Below, one piece after another: positions 39,643-44,484 of a stretch of 44,484 nucleotides of DNA; position 1 is the first letter of the stretch, and every line of letters starts with the position of its first letter. Source of the DNA: JAHEEL01 sp963715255. GTDB taxonomy: Bacteria; Actinomycetota; Acidimicrobiia; Spongiisociales; UBA5794. A model generated the notes under the pieces. It was not told the DNA's origin, did not search any database, and saw only the letters and a list, made by a program, of their open reading frames with translations. Made by a program: the position numbers and the translations under genes. The stretch spans positions 1 through 44,484 of the forward strand of contig CAVQRN010000011.1 of assembly GCA_963715255.1 (NCBI GenBank), in the 5' to 3' direction.

Positions 39643-40524
39643 TCAGGCGTCTTCGCTGCCCCCGGTCGCGGCAATCACCACGGCACGCCGCGGATCTTCA
39701 CCCTCGGAGTATGTTCTCACACCCTCGAACGCGGCTGCAGCATCGTGAATGACCTTGCGGTCGGCCGCGTTCATCGGTTCGAGCATGGCCTCTCCACCGG
39801 TCTCTTTCAGTTGCGCCACCAGTTTCGCGGTATAGATCGTAAGCGCCTCGCGTCGCCGTGCTCCGTAACCGGCGATGTCTATCCTCATTCGCGGAGCCCC
39901 GAACGTGTGTCGCTGAACGGTGGTTCGGGTCAGTTCAAGCACCGCGTACATCGTGGCACCCTTGGCGCCTACGAGGGCTTCGGTCTGTTCCCCGACGATG
40001 TCGAGATACAACACCTCGTCCTCGATCCTCGTCTGGATCTCTCCCTCGAGGCCGAACGAGTCGAGAAGGCCGACCAGGAAATCCTCGGCGACCTTCGCTT
40101 GGTCCTCGATCGACGTCTCAGGTTTTTCCTTCTTCGGCTCCGCCGCCGTATTCTTGTCCATCACTCGCCGCTCCTTCGAGGATTCGGTCCTCTTGTTCTC
40201 TACGGGCTTCTTCTTGTTCGACGGCCGTGAACCCCTGCCGTTCTTGGGAGTCCTCCCGCTCTTCTGCTCCTCCGAGGCCTTCACCTCTTGCCCGGCGTCT
40301 GAGGTACCCTTCGCTCCTCGCCGGTTGCGACGATTGCGTTTGCGGGGCTTGCGCGAGACCTTCACAATCGCAGAACGCCCCCCAACACCCAGGAATCCGG
40401 CCTTCGCCTCTTGGATGACCTCGACCTCTGCTTGTTCGACCGACTCGAGTCCGAGTTCGGCGAGCGCGGCTTCGACTGCGACGTCGACCGTCGTCCCTGT
40501 GACTTCCACCCATTCCATCGTCAT
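39643..40524 (-). CDS. jag: RNA-binding protein KhpB (Jag)
   Basis: The 293-residue protein has a Jag_N domain (WVEVTGTTVDVAVEAALAEL to VIQEAKAGFLGVGGR), a long basic disordered linker (about 60-135, rich in Lys, Arg, Ser), a KH domain (AKVAEDFLVGLLDSFGLEGE, GEQTEALVGAKGATMYAVLE) and a C-terminal R3H domain (LEPMNAADRKVIHDAAAAFE with RTYSEGEDPRR). KhpB binds RNA and affects cell division and elongation in Gram-positives. Its start overlaps the yidC stop (ATGA). Confidence 0.95.
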   Translation of the reverse strand: MTMEWVEVTGTTVDVAVEAALAELGLESVEQAEVEVIQEAKAGFLGVGGRSAIVKVSRKPRKRNRRNRRGAKGTSDAGQEVKASEEQKSGRTPKNGRGSRPSNKKKPVENKRTESSKERRVMDKNTAAEPKKEKPETSIEDQAKVAEDFLVGLLDSFGLEGEIQTRIEDEVLYLDIVGEQTEALVGAKGATMYAVLELTRTTVQRHTFGAPRMRIDIAGYGARRREALTIYTAKLVAQLKETGGEAMLEPMNAADRKVIHDAAAAFEGVRTYSEGEDPRRAVVIAATGGSEDA

Positions 40525-41387
40525 TTCCTCCTGCGGCGGTTCTTCTTCTTGCTGGCGTTCTCTGACGGACCCGTCTTCTCGGGTTCTCCGTCCTCGGGCG
40601 GCGTATCCGCCGGGAGTGCCGGCTTCTTCTTGTCATCGTCTCCGCGTTCATCCAATCGCAGGATCAAGGCTTGTTGCCCGACCCTGAACAAGTTGGATGT
40701 TGCGAAATAGATCCCGAGCCCGGCGGTGAGCGTCCACGAGATGAATCCGAAGAAGATCGGCATGATCTTCATCGCGGTCTGCATGGACTGTGCCGTCTGG
40801 GACTGTTCCTTGTCGTCCTTCTTCGTTCTCGTCGTCTGAACCTGCTGGTAGAAGCCGGCGGCCACGATGAGGATGATCAACAAGATGTAGGGGATCGCGC
40901 CGAGGAAATCGCCGCTCTTGATCGCATCCGGTACGACGGAGCTCGGCGACAACGTGAGGTCCATGCCGAGGAACATGTGGTTGATGGCCTCGGTACCGTC
41001 ACCGATGTACTCCGAGAACGCTTCTGTGCCGCCTGCCGGGACCTTGATACTCCGCAGCACCGAGAACAGACCGAACCAGAGCGGCATCTGGACGATCATC
41101 GGCAGGCAACCGGCAGCCGGGTTGACGCCCCGCTCCTGATAGAGAGCCATCAACTGCTTGTTCAGCTCTTCCTTGTCTCCCTTGAGTTCCTTCTGGAGAC
41201 GTTTCACCTCCGGTTGGATCTCCTGCATCGCCTTCATCGACCGGGTCTGTTTCAGCGTCAAGGGGAAGAGGACGAGGGAAATCGTCACCGTCAGCAGAAT
41301 GATCGCAACACCAAGATTTGGTATAAATTGGTAGAAGAAGTCGAGAACCCCGCCGAGGAGGTCGAGGAGGAGGTTCCAGGGATTCAC
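40521..41387 (-). CDS. yidC: Membrane protein insertase YidC
   Basis: The 288-residue protein is the short, Gram-positive-type insertase. About five membrane helices are seen, with the hydrophilic-groove arginine in LFPLTLKQTRSMKAMQEIQP, the cytoplasmic hairpin, and PAAGCLPMIVQMPLWFGLFS, the most conserved stretch. The C-terminal tail is strongly charged and ends in KKKNRRRRK, typical for ribosome contact. It starts by overlapping the yidD stop and overlaps jag at its end, so rnpA-yidD-yidC-jag is one unit. Confidence 0.96.
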   Translation of the reverse strand: MNPWNLLLDLLGGVLDFFYQFIPNLGVAIILLTVTISLVLFPLTLKQTRSMKAMQEIQPEVKRLQKELKGDKEELNKQLMALYQERGVNPAAGCLPMIVQMPLWFGLFSVLRSIKVPAGGTEAFSEYIGDGTEAINHMFLGMDLTLSPSSVVPDAIKSGDFLGAIPYILLIILIVAAGFYQQVQTTRTKKDDKEQSQTAQSMQTAMKIMPIFFGFISWTLTAGLGIYFATSNLFRVGQQALILRLDERGDDDKKKPALPADTPPEDGEPEKTGPSENASKKKNRRRRK

Positions 41388-41677
41388 GCGTCGCTCCCGT
41401 CATTCATGTCGTGTTCGTGTTCGTGTTGGCCCGGCTCGGGCACGGGATCGTACCCGCCGTCACGGAACGGCTGGCACCGTCCGATGCGTTTGACGGCCAT
41501 CCACGATCCGCGAGCAGCGCCGTGGAGGCGGAGCGCGTCGTACCCGTACTCTGAGCAGGAGGGATAGTACCGGCAATTACCGCCCAGAGCGGGAGAAAGC
41601 ACCTTCTGATAGGCCCGGACGGATCCCATGAGCACGCGGGCCGCCGGCGACGGCGGCCTGCTTTGGTCGGTACTCAT
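41384..41677 (-). CDS. yidD: Membrane protein insertion efficiency factor YidD
   Basis: The 97-residue protein has the YidD signature: SVRAYQKVLSPALGGNCRYY, PSCSEYGYDALRLHGAARG and IGRCQPFRDGGYDPVP, with conserved cysteines. It helps YidC-dependent insertion at the inner membrane. The C-terminal tail contains HEHEHD, encoded by a short hexamer repeat. ATG 41677 overlaps the rnpA stop and the stop overlaps the yidC ATG. Confidence 0.94.
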   Translation of the reverse strand: MSTDQSRPPSPAARVLMGSVRAYQKVLSPALGGNCRYYPSCSEYGYDALRLHGAARGSWMAVKRIGRCQPFRDGGYDPVPEPGQHEHEHDMNDGSDA

Positions 41678-41991
41678 TGGTGCTTCTCCTCTCCGCTCGC
41701 GACGACCGCTTCTCCCAGTTCGCGAACCAGGCGGTCGAACCCCATCGTGACGACGCCGGGAGAGGCGATCACAACGTATGCCTTGTCCGGCATCAACGCA
41801 ACACGCAACAGCGCCTCTCGAAGCCTCCTCTTCGCCCGGTTCCTCACAACCGCACCACCGACCCTGCGGGACGCGACGATCCCCACTTGAGGGAGGCCTC
41901 TCTCCCCGGTAGCACAGATCACTCTGATATCTCCAGATCGGACCGCTCGGCCGGTGCGGAAGACGGTGGAGAATTGCGCCGCCGAGCGCAG
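41674..41991 (-). CDS. rnpA: Ribonuclease P protein component, no canonical start codon seen
   Basis: RnpA assists the catalytic RNA that trims tRNA 5' ends. The C-terminal part VGIVASRRVGGAVVRNRAKR with RLREALLR is the diagnostic RNP motif. GTG 41922 would give only 82 residues and lose the first strand and helix. In the same frame upstream stand RSFVSLRSAAQFSTVFRTGR and AVRSGDIRVI, the true N-terminal part. No ATG, GTG or TTG exists in this frame back to the rpmH start. CTG 41991 is used here as a provisional start (105 residues). The rpmH stop lies 23 bases upstream of that. Confidence 0.85.
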   Translation of the reverse strand: MRSAAQFSTVFRTGRAVRSGDIRVICATGERGLPQVGIVASRRVGGAVVRNRAKRRLREALLRVALMPDKAYVVIASPGVVTMGFDRLVRELGEAVVASGEEKHQ

Positions 41992-42013
41992 CGAGACGAA
42001 CGATCGTCCGTGG

Positions 42014-42148
42014 TTATGCGGTGAGACGACGGCGACCCTTGAGGCGCCGTCTCTTGATGAGGGCGCGTCCAGAACGGGTCCGCATCCGGGTGCGAAAACC
42101 GTGCTTACGCTTGCGTCGCCGCACGTTGGGTTGATAGGTGCGCTTCAT
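42014..42148 (-). CDS. rpmH: 50S ribosomal protein bL34
   Basis: The 44-residue product reads MKRTYQPNVRRRKRKHGFRT, then RMRTRSGRALIKRRRLKGRR, ending RLTA. This is a textbook bL34 in length and sequence. It is the first gene of the leftward rpmH-rnpA-yidD-yidC-jag unit and diverges from dnaA. Confidence 0.97.
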   Translation of the reverse strand: MKRTYQPNVRRRKRKHGFRTRMRTRSGRALIKRRRLKGRRRLTA

Positions 42149-42624
42149 AGTGAGGTATCCCTGCTTGGGAGGTCGCGGCACGACCGGGAAGATTTCGAAC
42201 GGTTGAATCCTACGTCAATCGCCGGCCTATCGGCCACATCCAACCGAGAACGCGAAGTCGGGCGACGGGACGCGAAATCCTGGCGTTATCCGCGAAACAT
42301 CATTCGGTGCCGTTTCGGTCGATTCTCCACGATTCGCTCGCTATTCCCAATAATTCCCACATCCTGTGATCCTTGTCCCGCAAGGGTTATCGAGAGCAAC
42401 CGTCGCTCTGCCCTGTCCGATACCGCAGAATTTCCCCTTCTTGCCACTCCGTTCGCCCGGGACATATACTCGCCATCGCTCCCATGCGGAAAGCCGCACT
42501 TCCTCCGAGGAAAATCCGGGCCGCAACGGCGCTGCGGGAGCGGCTGGGACGAGCGGATCAGTTTTCCCACACCCTGTGGACAGGTGTGTGGACAGGCTAT
42601 ACGAGGTTGAGAGGAGCATCACAG
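42149..42624. other. rpmH-dnaA intergenic region with DnaA-box-like sites
   Basis: About 475 bases without a gene. Two copies of TGTGGACAG (42575-42583 and 42587-42595) match CTGTCCACA on the other strand, one base from the actinobacterial DnaA box TTGTCCACA, and lie 30-50 bases before the dnaA start. They suggest DnaA autoregulation. Further left, 42280-42400 is less GC-rich, with TTATCC-type fragments and a small hairpin (CCTTG/CAAGG, 42372-42386). Promoters of both genes must lie here, but none is clear. Confidence 0.55.
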
Positions 42625-43995
42625 GTGGCTGAACCGAGTTTGTTCACCGCGGAGTGGGAGACCTTCCATCAGCAGGTCCGCCGCCGGGTGACACCGGCCG
42701 CATGGCAGACGTGGATCGAGCCACTCACCTCCAGCATCGAGGAAGGAAGTCTTCACTTGATTGCCCCCAGCGACTTCCACTATCGCTGGGTCGGAGATCG
42801 CTACCTTCCAGCTCTCCAAGAAGCGGCAATGGACACCCTTGGTCTCGAGGTGGAACTCACCGTGCTCCCGACCGTTGTCAAACCGCTCCCCGAGAGGTCC
42901 TCCCGACCGACCCATTTCCAGGTTCCCCTCCCGATCGATCCGACCGATCCGACCCGGACCCGGGCGAACGATCCCCGTCTCGTCCCGAAGTACACGTTCG
43001 ACAATTTCGTCGTCGGACAGTCAAATCGTTTCTCCCACGCGGCGGCGCTCGCCGTCGCTGAACAGCCGGGTAGCCACTACAACCCTCTGTTCATCTACGC
43101 GAACGCTGGCCTCGGCAAGACACACCTCCTCCACGCTGTGGGCCATCATCGCATCGAACTTGATCCCGGCGCTGTGGTCCGGTACGTCTCCTCTGAGCAA
43201 TTCTTCAATGAGTTCATCAACGGGATCCGCAGGAAGAGGATGGATGAGTTCAAAGAGCGCTATCGCACGATCGATGTGCTCCTCCTCGATGACGTTCAGT
43301 TCTTCCAGGGGAAAGAGCAGATTCTTGAGGAGTTCTTCCACACGTTCAATAGCCTCTACGAGGCCGGCAAACAGGTCGTTATCAGCTCCGATCGCCACCC
43401 CAAACACCTCTCGACGCTCGAAGACCGCCTCAGGAGCCGCTTCGAGTGGGGTCTCTTGACCGACATCCAGAGCCCCGACATCGAGACCCGTCTCGCCATC
43501 CTCAGGAAGAATGCAGAATTCGCTCCAGCACCGGTCCCTCCCGACGTGATGACGTTCATTGCGGAGAATGTCCATCAGAACATCCGCGAACTGGAAGGAG
43601 CCTTGACCAGAGTCACCGCTTTCGCTTCCCTGACGGATGAGAGAATCACCCTCACTATGGCGAAGGAAGTCCTCTCCGACATCGTCGCGTTCGATAGGGT
43701 TGTGCCGTTGACCGCCGATCGGATCATCCAACTCACCGCCGACTACACCTCGACGACGATCGCCGAACTGACCGGACCCAGCAGGAAGCAGCCTCTCGCT
43801 CGGTCCCGACAGATAGCGATGTACCTCTGCCGGGAACACACGGATCTCTCACTTCCCAAGATCGGCGCTCAATTCGGCGGTCGCGACCACACGACGGTGA
43901 TTCACGCCGTCGAGAAAGTCAAGACGCTCATGAGAACCGATATGGGGGTGTTCGATCAGGTCTCAGCCCTCGGCCAACTCCTGAGGACAACATGA
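42625..43995 (+). CDS. dnaA: Chromosomal replication initiator protein DnaA
   Basis: DnaA opens the origin. The 456-residue protein has domain I (FHQQVRRRVTPAAWQTWIEP), a short linker (about 90-115), the AAA+ domain with FIYANAGLGKTHLLHAVGHH (Walker A) and DVLLLDDVQFFQGKEQILEE (Walker B), and the C-terminal box-binding helix-turn-helix GAQFGGRDHTTVIHAVEKVK. GTG 42625 has GAGAGGAG about 9 bases upstream; the longer frame to 42373 has no DnaA-like sequence. Domain II is short compared with Streptomyces or mycobacteria. Confidence 0.97.
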   Translation: MAEPSLFTAEWETFHQQVRRRVTPAAWQTWIEPLTSSIEEGSLHLIAPSDFHYRWVGDRYLPALQEAAMDTLGLEVELTVLPTVVKPLPERSSRPTHFQVPLPIDPTDPTRTRANDPRLVPKYTFDNFVVGQSNRFSHAAALAVAEQPGSHYNPLFIYANAGLGKTHLLHAVGHHRIELDPGAVVRYVSSEQFFNEFINGIRRKRMDEFKERYRTIDVLLLDDVQFFQGKEQILEEFFHTFNSLYEAGKQVVISSDRHPKHLSTLEDRLRSRFEWGLLTDIQSPDIETRLAILRKNAEFAPAPVPPDVMTFIAENVHQNIRELEGALTRVTAFASLTDERITLTMAKEVLSDIVAFDRVVPLTADRIIQLTADYTSTTIAELTGPSRKQPLARSRQIAMYLCREHTDLSLPKIGAQFGGRDHTTVIHAVEKVKTLMRTDMGVFDQVSALGQLLRTT

Positions 43996-44182
43996 CCGAT
44001 ATCCACACTCCCTCTTCTCCTCGTTGTCAATGTGTTGAGTACTCTGTACTTGTTCACAGTCCATGTGGATTCGGAAGTTCGTTGTCTTCAACGCTTCCCT
44101 TCCTTTCTCCACAATCCACAACCCCTACTACTACCGCTACCGTTTGTAATTGAACCAATCAAGAAGCAGAGGAAGAACAACT
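43996..44182. other. dnaA-dnaN intergenic region, candidate oriC
   Basis: This 187-base, AT-richer gap holds several DnaA-box-like nonamers: TTGTTCACA (44050-44058), the complement of GAATCCACA (44064-44072), TTCTCCACA (44105-44113) and CAATCCACA (44112-44120). Each is one or two bases from TTGTCCACA/TTATCCACA. In actinobacteria oriC usually lies between dnaA and dnaN, so this is the best candidate. The boxes are few compared with Streptomyces. Confidence 0.6.
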
Positions 44183-44484
44183 GTGCGTATCCGAGCCGAA
44201 CGTGACGACCTCGCCGATGTCCTGACAAGGGCAGGCCGAGCGGTTGGAAGCCGATCACCGCTCCCGATCCTTCAAGGACTCTTGTGTGAAGTCGAGGGAG
44301 GACGCCTCCAGGTAACGGGAACGGACAACGAAGTGACGGTGAGAACATACCTCGAGGTAGAAGGACTCGAGGATGGGTCCACGGTGATTCCGGCCAAACT
44401 CGCTGCCGATGCCGTGCGCAAGCTGCCGATCGGAGCGGTCTCGATCACTGCTTCCGACGGCGAGGTTGAGATCACCGGAAACGG
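44183..44484 (+). CDS. dnaN: DNA polymerase III beta subunit (sliding clamp), N-terminal part
   Basis: The first 100 residues are visible before the window ends. MRIRAERDDLADVLTRAGRA, SRSPLPILQGLLCEVEGGRL, QVTGTDNEVTVRTYLEVEG and TVIPAKLAADAVRKLP are the first clamp domain, with the ILQGLL-type core. The clamp tethers the replicative polymerase. The start is GTG 44183, with AGAGGAAG about 8 bases upstream. The order dnaA-dnaN confirms the origin region. Confidence 0.95.
   Translation, partial: MRIRAERDDLADVLTRAGRAVGSRSPLPILQGLLCEVEGGRLQVTGTDNEVTVRTYLEVEGLEDGSTVIPAKLAADAVRKLPIGAVSITASDGEVEITGN

Noticed and set aside
41400..41435. GTGTTC hexamer repeat
   Set aside because: It encodes the HEHEHD tail of YidD, has a 6-base period and is inside a gene, so it is not part of the heptamer group.
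42373..42624. An 84-codon upstream extension of dnaA
   Set aside because: The added sequence has no DnaA similarity and spans the DnaA-box pair; GTG 42625 with GAGAGGAG gives the normal N-terminus.

Overview
The window is a GC-rich bacterial chromosome segment that ends inside dnaN, next to the replication origin. It very probably comes from an actinobacterium. The evidence is the order pcnB / pseudokinase / sigM / anti-sigma / trxB / trxA / cwlM-like / parB / parA / rsmG / jag / yidC / yidD / rnpA / rpmH / dnaA / dnaN, a second block padR-ino1 near rpsF-ssb-rpsR-rplI, many GTG starts and many leaderless ATG starts. Both blocks are known from mycobacterial origin regions. A deep-branching class such as Acidimicrobiia is a guess from the overall gene style; no marker in the window proves it.

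Layout. 1-956: the 5' part of a group II intron (- strand) cut by the window edge, lying just behind the terminator of the rpsF-ssb-rpsR-rplI operon (1010-2545, -). 2764-4106: a DUF192 lipoprotein and panB. 4287-9339: a PPOX-fold protein, a large UvrD-type helicase with HRDC domain, and a PadR regulator followed by inositol-phosphate synthase; two matching palindromic operators sit between the helicase and padR. 9504-10521: a leaderless antitoxin/RES-toxin module. 10582-16808: nfo, a membrane protein, pyrE, a histidine phosphatase, a Z-prenyl synthase, a hypothetical, a haemolysin-III protein, a rhodanese, RidA and a frameshifted cupin. 17273-23457: a compact argC-J-B-R-G-H operon with an apparent ArgR-controlled promoter. 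23667-31844: small membrane and stress-type genes, a Trx-VKOR fusion, a PEBP lipoprotein, frameshifted pcnB, RNase HI with a zinc ribbon, a PilT-like ATPase with an altered Walker A, an HDAC-like hydrolase and a GNAT enzyme. 31848-44484: the origin-proximal cluster, with a parS-like site at the rsmG start and DnaA-box clusters on both sides of dnaA.

Three things stand out beyond the gene list. (1) Degenerate tandem heptamers, mostly of the form AGC-N4 in gene sense, sit directly at the stop codons of at least four genes, with a weaker fifth case. (2) Six one- or two-base frame breaks occur in four otherwise conserved genes (cupin, DUF6325-like, pcnB, sigM), several in GG/CCC runs; this looks more like consensus-sequence error than gene decay, and all should be checked in reads. 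(3) rnpA has its full N-terminal sequence in frame but no ATG, GTG or TTG to start it.

Functionally the window combines ribosome and replication housekeeping, chromosome segregation, redox (TrxB/TrxA, Trx-VKOR), cell-envelope control (SigM-type sigma/anti-sigma, pseudokinase, CwlM-like protein, Z-prenyl synthase, inositol phosphate for lipids) and arginine synthesis. No tRNA, rRNA or CRISPR array was seen.
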